DNA of 23,128 bases, from IMG/VR virus record IMGVR_UViG_3300022602_000446, positions 1-23,128 of that record; one strand, given 5' to 3'. A program made the position numbers and the translations under genes. Origin of the DNA: a virus. The notes beneath the pieces are model-generated. The model searched no databases. It saw nothing but the letters and a program-made list of their open reading frames with translations, and was not told where the DNA came from. Below are positions 12,300 through 19,617 of this stretch, in pieces (the first letter of the stretch is position 1; every line of letters starts with the position of its first letter).

Positions 12300-14093
12300 A
12301 TGCCATTTGAATCGGAAGCACAAAGACGAGCCATGTATGCCGCTGCGGCAGGTAAGTCCAATATTGGCATTCCCGAAAAAGTGGCTAAGAAATTCATTAA
12401 ACATTCCACAGATGACTGTGACGAAAACATTAAATGGCTTAATGAATTGATCCAAAATGAAATGTTGGCTAAACAAATCAAGGGTGACGAAATCCCTGAA
12501 GAACCAACACTCATGTCCACGCCTGACAACATCACAGTTCATAAGGGCGAACTGTCCCATGAACTGAAAAAGCTTCAAATCAAAGATATTGGTGAAAAGT
12601 TGCGTGAAGCGGCTAAACATATCGCAGAAATGAAGAATGATGAAGATGATGATCCTGTTCCTAGGTTTGGTACAGACGATTCTGAAGCTTGGCAGACCAA
12701 AGAAGGCAAAAATAAAAATGGTGGCTTGAATGAAAAAGGTCGTGAATCCTATAACAAGGAACATGGCGGTCATTTAAAAGCCCCACAGCCTGAAGGCGGT
12801 GCTAGGAAGAAGTCTTTTTGCGCCAGAATGAAGGGCATGAAGGCAAAACTGACTTCAGAAAAGACAGCCCACGATCCTAATTCCAGAATCAATAAGTCAT
12901 TGCGTAAATGGAAATGCGATGATGAAGCCCAAAGCTATTTGGAAGAAATGTGTGATGCTCTGATTGAGTACGCAGAAGCTATTCCTGATGATGATCCTTG
13001 CTGGTCAGGCTACGAACAGTACGGAATGAAGGAAAAAGATGGCAAAGAAGTGCCTAATTGCGTTCCTAAGTCCGATTCTGAATCTATTGAGCACAACATT
13101 GCGTTAGTTCCTGAGCCACCTAAAGATGTAAAGCCTGAAGATAATATGGGCGGAGCACAAGGCAGAGCTGCAGGAATTATGTTTATTACTGCTGATGAAG
13201 AAGTATTGATGATCCGTAGGGGTATGGGTGGCGGTGATTATCCCGGTACTTGGTGTATTCCCGGTGGACATCAAAAGGGTAATGAAACTCTTGAAGAAAC
13301 AGCCCGTAGAGAAACAGCAGAAGAAACTGGAATTGACTACAAGGGCAATTTAGAGCTTTTGTATGATGATGGACAGTTTGCTTACTATGTAGCTCGCAAT
13401 TTTGCCAAAGAGCCAATTACTTTAAATTATGAATCTTCAGGTTCTGATTGGTGTAGCCCTACTACTCCGCCATTACCATTACATCCCGGTCTTGAATCTG
13501 CGTTCAAAATTGCAATGGCTAAGACCGAAACCGATGTAGCTAAACTAATTTCTGAAGGACTTTTAGCTAGTCCGCAAATGTATGCCAATATTGCTTTATT
13601 AGCAATTCGTATCACAGGTACAGGTTTAGCTTTTAGATCATCTATTGGTGAGCATGTATGGCGTGATCCATCACTTTATCTCAATGATGAGTTTTTACAG
13701 CGTTGCAATGGTTTGATGGTCATCATGGATCATCCTGAAACGCAAGTATTGACAACCGAAGAATTTAAGAATCGTGCAGTTGGTTCAATCATGCTCCCCT
13801 ATATCAAAGGTGATGAAGTTTGGGGTATTGCTAAGATTTATGATCAATCTGCAATTGACGAAATATTGGAAGGAGAAGTATCGACTTCCCCAGCAGTTGT
13901 ATTTGACAATACTGCTGGTAACATTACACTTACAACCGAGAATGGGCAGCCACTCTTGATTGAGGGTGTGCCATTCCTACTGGATCACATAGCAATCGTT
14001 ACAAAAGCTAGAGGTTCAAAAGGAGTATGGGACAAAGGTGGCGATGCTGCTGGAGTTTTATTAACTAACAATGAGGTGTCTGAAAATGACTGA
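12300..14093 (+). CDS. Multi-domain capsid-maturation protein: DUF6321 + Nudix + DUF2213
   Basis: 597 residues, much longer than a plain DUF2213 protein. Modules: a SEAQRRAMYAAA motif (5-16); a helical linker (40-120); a DUF6321-like block (128-206: EAWQTKEGKNKNGGLNEKGR ... KKSFCARMKG ... SLRKWKC); a CWSGYEQYGMKEKDGKEVPN/CVPK motif (234-257); a Nudix domain (about 288-375) with an intact box, G323-x5-E329-x7-R337-E338-x2-E341-E342-x-G344-I345; and a DUF2213 domain (about 438-580: HVWRDPSLYL, MDHPE, GSIMLPYIKGDEVWGIAKIY, VSTSPAV). DUF2213 sits where the prohead protease/scaffold lies in this phage type; H478 and S528/S530 are candidate catalytic residues by analogy. The reading frame is uninterrupted, so the fusion is real. 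The Nudix substrate is unknown. Confidence 0.85.
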   Translation: MPFESEAQRRAMYAAAAGKSNIGIPEKVAKKFIKHSTDDCDENIKWLNELIQNEMLAKQIKGDEIPEEPTLMSTPDNITVHKGELSHELKKLQIKDIGEKLREAAKHIAEMKNDEDDDPVPRFGTDDSEAWQTKEGKNKNGGLNEKGRESYNKEHGGHLKAPQPEGGARKKSFCARMKGMKAKLTSEKTAHDPNSRINKSLRKWKCDDEAQSYLEEMCDALIEYAEAIPDDDPCWSGYEQYGMKEKDGKEVPNCVPKSDSESIEHNIALVPEPPKDVKPEDNMGGAQGRAAGIMFITADEEVLMIRRGMGGGDYPGTWCIPGGHQKGNETLEETARRETAEETGIDYKGNLELLYDDGQFAYYVARNFAKEPITLNYESSGSDWCSPTTPPLPLHPGLESAFKIAMAKTETDVAKLISEGLLASPQMYANIALLAIRITGTGLAFRSSIGEHVWRDPSLYLNDEFLQRCNGLMVIMDHPETQVLTTEEFKNRAVGSIMLPYIKGDEVWGIAKIYDQSAIDEILEGEVSTSPAVVFDNTAGNITLTTENGQPLLIEGVPFLLDHIAIVTKARGSKGVWDKGGDAAGVLLTNNEVSEND

Positions 14094-14913
14094 AAATAAG
14101 ATTGAGCCAAAGGCAGATGCCCAAGGCGATAAATTGGATGCCATTATGTCTTTATTGGGTAAAACAATTACCCGTTTAGATGAAATGGAAAAAAACCTTC
14201 CTGCGCCACCTTTGGTGACTGCTGCTGATAAAAAAGCTAAAGCCAAAAAAGATGATGACATGGAAGCTTGTGATGACGATGATGAAGAAGAAGAAGCCAA
14301 AAAGGATGATGACGATATGTCTGAAGCCAAGGCTAAGAAATTCATGATGCGTAAAGCTAAGAAGGATGCTGAAGGATCTGATCCTAAAGAACACGGTCCT
14401 GCTGGTGAAATCAAGCCTGATGATGAAGGCAAAATGGAAATGCCTGCTGGTCACATGGACTTCAAAAAAGATGATGATGACGAAGAAGAAGCTAAAAAAG
14501 CTGATGACGAAGAAGCCGCATACGCTGATTGTCAAGCTAAAGCTGATTCTGTTTATTCAGCATTTGGCAAATCTGCATCACGCCCATTACAAGGCGAAGG
14601 CTTAATGGCTTACCGCAAGCGTATGTTGCGTGGCTTACAAGCACATAGCGATGAAATGAAAAACATTGACATTAACAAAATTGCTGATGAAGCAATGCTC
14701 GCTGTAGTTGAAAAGCGTGTTTATGCCGATGCTCTTGCAGCTTCTCGTGGAGTTGGAGCAATTGCTAAAGGTCAATTGATCCCTCTTTATAAGAAAGACC
14801 AAGCTGGTCGTACCATCACTGAGTATCGTGGTGATATGGAAGCGTGGTTGGGCGACTTCAAACTCCCATCGTCACGGGTAGTGAAGTTTAATACTGAAAA
14901 TTTTAAGCGATAA
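14086..14913 (+). CDS. Acidic scaffold-like protein
   Basis: 275 residues from the ATG at 14086, with GAGGTG 8 nt upstream; an in-frame ATG at 14071 lies within the upstream gene and has a poorer site. After a short coiled segment (AIMSLLGKTITRLDEMEKNL) the middle (about 48-150) is low-complexity Asp/Glu/Lys with runs such as DDDDEEEEAKK. The C-terminal third is folded and helical (LMAYRKRMLRGLQAHSDEMK, IADEAMLAVVEKRVYADALA). Acidic, helical proteins between a maturation protease and the capsid protein are usually scaffolds; this is inferred from composition and order. It overlaps the DUF2213 gene by 8 nt. Confidence 0.65.
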   Translation: MTENKIEPKADAQGDKLDAIMSLLGKTITRLDEMEKNLPAPPLVTAADKKAKAKKDDDMEACDDDDEEEEAKKDDDDMSEAKAKKFMMRKAKKDAEGSDPKEHGPAGEIKPDDEGKMEMPAGHMDFKKDDDDEEEAKKADDEEAAYADCQAKADSVYSAFGKSASRPLQGEGLMAYRKRMLRGLQAHSDEMKNIDINKIADEAMLAVVEKRVYADALAASRGVGAIAKGQLIPLYKKDQAGRTITEYRGDMEAWLGDFKLPSSRVVKFNTENFKR

Positions 14914-14923
14914 GGAATAAGCC

Positions 14924-15583
14924 ATGACCGCACAAATTTCAATTCAACCAATGGTAACAACCAATGCTGCTGGCTTATTTAATGTCAACTCCAACGGTTA
15001 TACCCAAGGTGATGCTTTAGACGATCCAGCAGTTAAATTCTGGTTAGCTAGTGGCGTACTTTCATCTTCTGCTTCTTTGCCTTTATGGGGCGGAGTTCCA
15101 ATTGCTGAAACTATTCCAGTTGGTCAATCAGGTTATTACTCTGGTGATACTCAACCCGGCACAGATAGCCTTGGCGGAACAATTATCCAAGCTTCAACGG
15201 TTACTGCTCCAACAGGTATTTCTGTATTTAACCAAGCTTTCAACGGTATCACTACCCCACAAAGCACAGCACCTCTGTATTCACCCGGCATGACAGCTAA
15301 CTTCTACCGTTTTGGTTCAGGTGCTCGTATTCCATTGCCTTGTGATTCAAGCATTGTTGCTTTGGCTGGTTCTTCAATTGTTGAAACAGTTTATTGGGAC
15401 ACCACTAACTATCGTTTGACTACAACCGCAACTAGCAACTTTGCTGTTCCTGTTAAGATTTTGCGTATTAGCACAGCTAATAACAAGATTGTTAACTACA
15501 GTTCTGGTACTGGTAATGCTAACTGGTCTAATACAATCGTTGGCGGCTCTACTGCTGCTCCTGTTGCAGTAGTTCTACTATAA
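14924..15583 (+). CDS. Putative capsid cement/decoration protein
   Basis: 219 residues, rich in Ser, Thr, Gly and Ala with very few charged residues. Beta-prone stretches (GVPIAETIPVGQSGYYSG, TANFYRFGSGARIPLPCD, TSNFAVPVKILRIST) fit an all-beta virion protein. It lies directly before the major capsid gene, where cement or decoration proteins are coded in DUF2184-capsid phages. No signal peptide; no enzyme motif. AAGGA precedes its ATG. Confidence 0.55.
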   Translation: MTAQISIQPMVTTNAAGLFNVNSNGYTQGDALDDPAVKFWLASGVLSSSASLPLWGGVPIAETIPVGQSGYYSGDTQPGTDSLGGTIIQASTVTAPTGISVFNQAFNGITTPQSTAPLYSPGMTANFYRFGSGARIPLPCDSSIVALAGSSIVETVYWDTTNYRLTTTATSNFAVPVKILRISTANNKIVNYSSGTGNANWSNTIVGGSTAAPVAVVLL

Positions 15584-15597
15584 GAAAGGAATAGATC

Positions 15598-16623
15598 ATG
15601 TCTGGTTTCGCACCCTCGTATGTAACCGTAAACCCACACTTCATGATGCCTGAGTTGATTATGCAGTACAGCTTGGCTTCAGGTGCGTTTACAACTCTGG
15701 CAACAGAGAACCCAATGCCACGCCTTGGTGAAGCTGACCTTTATGTTTACGCTAAAAAGGTTCAGTTAACAACTCAAGTGCAGGCTAGTCAAGCTACTTC
15801 TAACCAATTGCCTTCAGCATCGGTTATTCCTAGCATGATTAGTACCGCTACTTATCGTTTGCAAACTCGTGCTCAATATGACAACTTTGATGAAGCCGCT
15901 ACTGGTGCTTGGGGCTATGCGCTCCCAGAAGCACTTCGTTTAGCTGCCCGTCAAGGTATTGCACAGCAGTTGCGTAATGCACTTCTCTATGGCTACAACC
16001 CAGCCAATGGTGAAGGCTTGCTCAATACTTCTGGCGCAACTCGTGTTAACTTGGGTTCAGATAGCAACGGCAACACTGGCTATAGCACATGGGATTCTGG
16101 TCAATTGGCTCAGTTCTTGTTGAACATGATTGGTAACTTGAAAACTACCACTCTCCAAATTGGTCAGCCATTGCGTTTAGTATTCTTAGCTCCACAGCGT
16201 TTCATTCAACAAATCTCTTACGGTGGTATCGTGTCCTTGACACAGTTCCAGCGTATTGGTGCTGGTGTTGAAACAGCCGCTGGACTTGTAGAAACTGTTG
16301 CTCAGTGGGCAGGTGGTGACGATGTAAGCTTTGCGGCTGATGATACTTTGATTGGTCAAGGTTACAACGGTACTGATGCAATTATTTTGATTGCTCCAGA
16401 ACTGAAGATTCCTAAAGCTAACTCTCGTATCAACACCAACATTTTTGCTGAGTTGACACCAAATACAACTGCAACTTCGTTGATGCTTTGCGATGTGGCT
16501 GCTCCTACAGAGATTCCTACTCCATTGCCTGATGGTGGTATTACTACCCTCTACACAATGCGTAGCACCTCTGGTTGGGGTATCCGCCCAGAAGCATTAA
16601 CAATTTTGTCAGCTTCTTATTAA
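15598..16623 (+). CDS. Major capsid protein (DUF2184-like)
   Basis: 341 residues. N-terminal region with YSLASGAFTTLATENPMPRL, then a helix-rich section (YALPEALRLAARQGIAQQLR), FLAPQRFIQQISYG, and a C-terminal ELKIPKANSRINTNIFAELT and TLYTMRSTSGWGIRPEALTI block. These match the style of DUF2184 major capsid proteins, an HK97-fold group usually found with DUF1073 portals and DUF2213 proteins, all three of which are present here in order. Starts with GAAAGGAA 6-7 nt upstream. A strong terminator follows 17 nt after the stop, consistent with setting high expression of this unit. Confidence 0.87.
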   Translation: MSGFAPSYVTVNPHFMMPELIMQYSLASGAFTTLATENPMPRLGEADLYVYAKKVQLTTQVQASQATSNQLPSASVIPSMISTATYRLQTRAQYDNFDEAATGAWGYALPEALRLAARQGIAQQLRNALLYGYNPANGEGLLNTSGATRVNLGSDSNGNTGYSTWDSGQLAQFLLNMIGNLKTTTLQIGQPLRLVFLAPQRFIQQISYGGIVSLTQFQRIGAGVETAAGLVETVAQWAGGDDVSFAADDTLIGQGYNGTDAIILIAPELKIPKANSRINTNIFAELTPNTTATSLMLCDVAAPTEIPTPLPDGGITTLYTMRSTSGWGIRPEALTILSASY

Positions 16624-16640
16624 AATCTCGTGAGGATTTT

Positions 16641-16664
16641 AACCACCCTTCGGGGTGGTTTTTT
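16641..16664 (+). terminator. Rho-independent terminator after major capsid gene
   Basis: Perfect 8-bp stem AACCACCC/GGGTGGTT closed by a TTCG tetraloop and followed by TTTT. Confidence 0.9.
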
Positions 16665-16706
16665 AACAGTTTTGAGAACCCAAGTGATGCTGGGAACTTT
16701 CTTTAT

Positions 16707-16750
16707 GGGGGACTGGGAAGCTCAAAAAGCTTCCGCATCATCAGTTCCCC
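16707..16750 (+). other. Structured 5' region with bulged 16-bp hairpin
   Basis: GGGGGACTG (16707-16715) pairs with CAGTTCCCC (16742-16750, one G-T), stacking on GGAAGCT/AGCTTCC (16716-16722/16728-16734) with a CAAAA loop. A one-sided 7-nt bulge GCATCAT separates the helices. TGATGC at 16685-16690 can alternatively pair with GCATCA (16735-16740). It ends 8 nt before the AGGGG ribosome binding site of the next gene. Could protect an RNA end or adjust translation. Confidence 0.5.
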
Positions 16751-16766
16751 ACCCATTAGGGGAAAT

Positions 16767-17279
16767 ATGATGTTAGATCTTTATATAGCAAATTGCAGTA
16801 AGCAAGATTTTTTGTTCACTTATATGCTTCCTGAGAATCAAAGACCGTTTTCGCACAAAATTCGGGCTGGATCACAAATTAAATTAACTCAGAGCGACAT
16901 TGAAGCAGACAATATCATTAAACAGCATGAACTGTATGGAATGATGGAAGTTGGAAAAGTCAAAAAAGGCTTTGGTGGTCTTTGTTATCGTATTGGAAAA
17001 CCTATTTCAGTAGAAGCTATTGAAGCTGGTATCAGCCAATCTGATGATGAAAACATCCGTAGAGCACAAGAAGCTCGTGAAATTACCGCTGCTGCTCAAG
17101 ACCAAATCATTTCTATGAAAGCTCAAGAAATGGGTATTAAGCAAAAAGGCGGTATTGAATTTGAGATTACTGAAGATAAGAAAAACGCAGCAGATCAAAG
17201 CGAGAAGTTTGACCAAAAGCTAGAAGTGATTCATGAAGGTGAAGCACCACGCAGAGGTCGCCCTAGAAAAGCAGCGTAA
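16767..17279 (+). CDS. Hypothetical protein with C-terminal AT-hook
   Basis: 170 residues from the first of two adjacent ATGs (16767/16770) after AGGGG; an open frame continues upstream into the capsid gene, but without a ribosome binding site and through the terminator. The N-terminal half is a small domain (LDLYIANCSKQDFLFTYMLP, KIRAGSQIKLTQSDIEADNI, FGGLCYRIGKPI). The second half is a long charged helix (NIRRAQEAREITAAAQDQII). The end, APRRGRPRKAA, is a canonical AT-hook (core RGRP) predicted to bind the minor groove of AT-rich DNA. The gene is isolated between two terminators, suggesting its own level of expression. Role unknown; a DNA-contacting head component is one option. Confidence 0.7.
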   Translation: MMLDLYIANCSKQDFLFTYMLPENQRPFSHKIRAGSQIKLTQSDIEADNIIKQHELYGMMEVGKVKKGFGGLCYRIGKPISVEAIEAGISQSDDENIRRAQEAREITAAAQDQIISMKAQEMGIKQKGGIEFEITEDKKNAADQSEKFDQKLEVIHEGEAPRRGRPRKAA

Positions 17280-17283
17280 AAAT

Positions 17284-17304
17284 AGCCCCTTCGGGGGCTT
17301 TTTT
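17284..17304 (+). terminator. Rho-independent terminator after AT-hook gene
   Basis: AGCCCC/GGGGCT stem with TTCG loop followed by six Ts, 4 nt after the stop codon. Confidence 0.9.
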
Positions 17305-17342
17305 GTTTTAGAATACAGAAAACAATTTACAGGGATGGTTTT

Positions 17343-17801
17343 ATGGCAGACCCCATAGTTTCCCCACCAACACTTTCAGGTTTTATTGCTTGGGCTTATG
17401 CAGTCATGGGCATTCCAACTACAGCCATGTCGCCAGATGATCCGGGCTGGAACTACGCATACACGGTAGCTTTAGACCTAGTGCCCACTGACTTTGTAGG
17501 AGTTTTGGATGATATTTACACTTTAACAGTTTACAACTACGCAGGTAGTCAACTGTTACAGTTTCAACAAGACTATGCAGGGCAGACATTTTTTACTGCT
17601 GCAAGACAAGCATACGGAATCAATAATTTTGTTGCTGGAGTAGTTACATCTGCTTCAGATGTATCCACAAGCGAAACTTTAGCTGTAGGACATGGTTTAC
17701 AAGACCTTGGATTGCTTGATTTGCAAAGAATTAAAGATCCATACGGCAGACAAGCTGTAGCATTTATGCAAACCCTTGGAACACTTTGGGGATTGAATTG
17801 A
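17343..17801 (+). CDS. Putative head-tail connector (adaptor) protein
   Basis: 152 residues. It looks mostly helical with aromatic positions (FIAWAYAVMGIPTTAM, VYNYAGSQLLQFQQDYAGQT, FFTAARQAYGINNFVAG). No catalytic motif, signal or membrane helix. Its place after the capsid genes and before a tail-completion-size gene is that of connector proteins; assignment rests on order and size. AGGGATGG 4-6 nt before the ATG is the ribosome binding site. It overlaps the next gene by 4 nt (TTGA). Confidence 0.5.
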   Translation: MADPIVSPPTLSGFIAWAYAVMGIPTTAMSPDDPGWNYAYTVALDLVPTDFVGVLDDIYTLTVYNYAGSQLLQFQQDYAGQTFFTAARQAYGINNFVAGVVTSASDVSTSETLAVGHGLQDLGLLDLQRIKDPYGRQAVAFMQTLGTLWGLN

Positions 17802-18235
17802 AAATAAAATTAGGTGTTATTGAAGTTCCAGAACCCAACGGCAATACTTCTTTTGGCGTTGGTAAGATTTTGGAAGAAAAATATACCCTTTTTTCATCTT
17901 ATGTAAATATGCACCAAAAGGATATTGAACATGAACTTACTCAAGCAATTGTTGGAGCGTTTGAAACTTTTCAAACAACAGGTCGTGCTCCTAAGCAACC
18001 CTTTGATGCAGCAGGTCAAGAACTTACTCTTGGGCTTAAAAAGTTTATTTATAACGAAGAATTAGCTGGAAAAGTAGCTGGAGTACCTACTCAAGCCGCA
18101 TTAGATGGTGTAACCACTAGGAAAGTCGGTAGGGGTAAAAAAGCCAAATTTAAAAGGACTGCAACAGGTATCCGTAGACCATCTTTTATTGATTCTGGAA
18201 TATTTGAAGCTTCAACCAAGGTTTGGATTGAATAA
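17798..18235 (+). CDS. Putative neck/tail completion protein
   Basis: 145 residues starting at a TTG that overlaps the previous stop as TTGA, with GGGGA 5-6 nt upstream; another in-frame TTG at 17786 lies in front of that site and is less likely. The protein (YVNMHQKDIEHELTQAIVGA, TLGLKKFIYNEELAG) has a basic C-terminal loop (TRKVGRGKKAKFKR) and resembles small neck proteins in size and position. No recognised domain. The next gene starts in its stop (TAATG). Confidence 0.5.
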   Translation: MKIKLGVIEVPEPNGNTSFGVGKILEEKYTLFSSYVNMHQKDIEHELTQAIVGAFETFQTTGRAPKQPFDAAGQELTLGLKKFIYNEELAGKVAGVPTQAALDGVTTRKVGRGKKAKFKRTATGIRRPSFIDSGIFEASTKVWIE

Positions 18236-19236
18236 TGGCTAGTATTGAAGAAACTATAGGCGCAAAACCCCAATTAGCTTCAGGATTGGCTCAAGGCGTA
18301 GAAACCTTATCAGGCAATGAAAAAGTAACTTTTACATTGTATGTAAAGATGGTTTTGCCTTTAGATGGCTATGTTTTTTGGGTAAATGCTAGTCTTTTAA
18401 GTGATTCTGCACTGTATAACGCATCACAATACAACAGACTGCTTTATAACAATTATCCAAATGGAGTTCCGCCAAAGCAAATTACTGCTACTGGATCATT
18501 CCATTTTAATCAAGAAATTCATCAATTAGCTGATAGAACAACAACTTACAACCATGTAATATTTACCTCTATTCAGCCAATTCAAGATTTAAATCTGACT
18601 AATCCTCAGTTTTTATATATAGCAAACTATCAAGAAAATAGATTTGCTTTTAGTCGTAGGGAAAACTACTACAAACAGGCTGATTTATACCATTATCGTG
18701 GCGATGCTTTGTATTCCATTATGGATACTCAAATCATTGATTCCATGACAGGATTTGATACTACTAGCGTAATTGTATCTAATAGCCTTCCAATTTGGCT
18801 TGGCTTGAACCAGTTTTTCCCTTTATACCCATCTTATTTAGTAGAGCAAAACTTACCACCAATTTATGCAACAGTAGACATAGATCCCAATCAAACTACG
18901 GCTTTGCAAGATGTCATGCTTTTAGATTCAGAATCCAATCCTTGGCAGTTAACAAAGGATATTGTCAAATTAGAAATTTTTGGCATTCGTAATCAAGAAG
19001 CATTAAATTTCGTGGAATATGTATTAGATTACATGAGAAATTATGACACTATGGGTTTAATGAATATGCCCATAATGCAAGATGCCAAAGTAACTCAGCC
19101 CGAAATGGGAATTATTGCTCAGAAAAAAGTAATTACTTTTGAAATAAGTTATTACCAAACTACAGTAAATAATATTGCAAGACAATTAATTGAAAGTGCG
19201 TTTATTACCCTTACAGAAGGTACTATTCCAAGTTAA
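18235..19236 (+). CDS. Structural protein of the neck/tail region, unknown family
   Basis: 333 residues, mixed beta-rich sequence with many Tyr, Asn and Gln (SQYNRLLYNNYPNG, VIFTSIQPIQDLNLTNPQFL, LPIWLGLNQFFPLYPSYL) and no signal peptide. I do not recognise the family. The placement between the connector-size genes and the sheath, and one-base translational coupling to the gene before, argue for a virion or tail-assembly component, possibly a tail terminator or neck protein despite its length. Confidence 0.55.
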   Translation: MASIEETIGAKPQLASGLAQGVETLSGNEKVTFTLYVKMVLPLDGYVFWVNASLLSDSALYNASQYNRLLYNNYPNGVPPKQITATGSFHFNQEIHQLADRTTTYNHVIFTSIQPIQDLNLTNPQFLYIANYQENRFAFSRRENYYKQADLYHYRGDALYSIMDTQIIDSMTGFDTTSVIVSNSLPIWLGLNQFFPLYPSYLVEQNLPPIYATVDIDPNQTTALQDVMLLDSESNPWQLTKDIVKLEIFGIRNQEALNFVEYVLDYMRNYDTMGLMNMPIMQDAKVTQPEMGIIAQKKVITFEISYYQTTVNNIARQLIESAFITLTEGTIPS

Positions 19237-19289
19237 AATTAAGTAGTAAGATGTAATTATCTCAACCTAGTGTAAATAAGGAGTTAAAA

Positions 19290-19604
19290 ATGGCTATTAC
19301 AGGAAATCCCTCAGTTCAAAATGGTGCTTTGATTACCGCTCAAGGTACAAAAACATTTTTTGATATTTCTTCTGCAACTGTAATTAAATCCGCTGCTGGT
19401 CGTATCGCTAAAGTTAGCGTTATCGTTGCTGGTTCTACTAATGGTGCAGTTTATGATGCTACTTCCACTTCTGGAAATACTGCTGCTAATCAATTAGCGG
19501 TTATTCCTGAAGCTGTGGGTACTTATTTAATTGATATGCCAGCATTTAACGGTATCGTTATTGCTCCCGGCACAAGCCAAGTTGTAACAGTTAGCTACCA
19601 ATAA
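19290..19604 (+). CDS. Small beta-rich putative virion protein
   Basis: 104 residues with few charged residues, rich in Ala, Thr, Ser and Val (RIAKVSVIVAGSTNGAVYDA, FNGIVIAPGTSQVVTVSYQ). The strand pattern suggests a single beta-sandwich domain, as in decoration or tail-surface proteins. AAGGAG precedes the ATG by 7 nt and the sheath gene starts 13 nt after the stop. No family recognised. Confidence 0.55.
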   Translation: MAITGNPSVQNGALITAQGTKTFFDISSATVIKSAAGRIAKVSVIVAGSTNGAVYDATSTSGNTAANQLAVIPEAVGTYLIDMPAFNGIVIAPGTSQVVTVSYQ

Positions 19605-19617
19605 TTAGGGGGCAATC

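Noticed and set aside
12231-12773. 180-aa minus-strand open frame opposite the capsid-maturation gene
   Set aside because: Its Phe/Ile-rich sequence is the antisense of a Lys/Glu-rich coding region, and it opposes a continuous late operon with recognised domains.
14176-14535. Hydrophobic minus-strand frames resembling membrane proteins
   Set aside because: They are antisense of the Asp/Glu/Lys low-complexity part of the scaffold-like gene; the apparent hydrophobicity is a complement artefact.
16575-16766. Upstream extension of the AT-hook gene into the capsid gene
   Set aside because: The extension runs through the capsid stop, a strong terminator and a hairpin, with no ribosome binding site at 16575; the ATG pair after AGGGG at 16767 is better.
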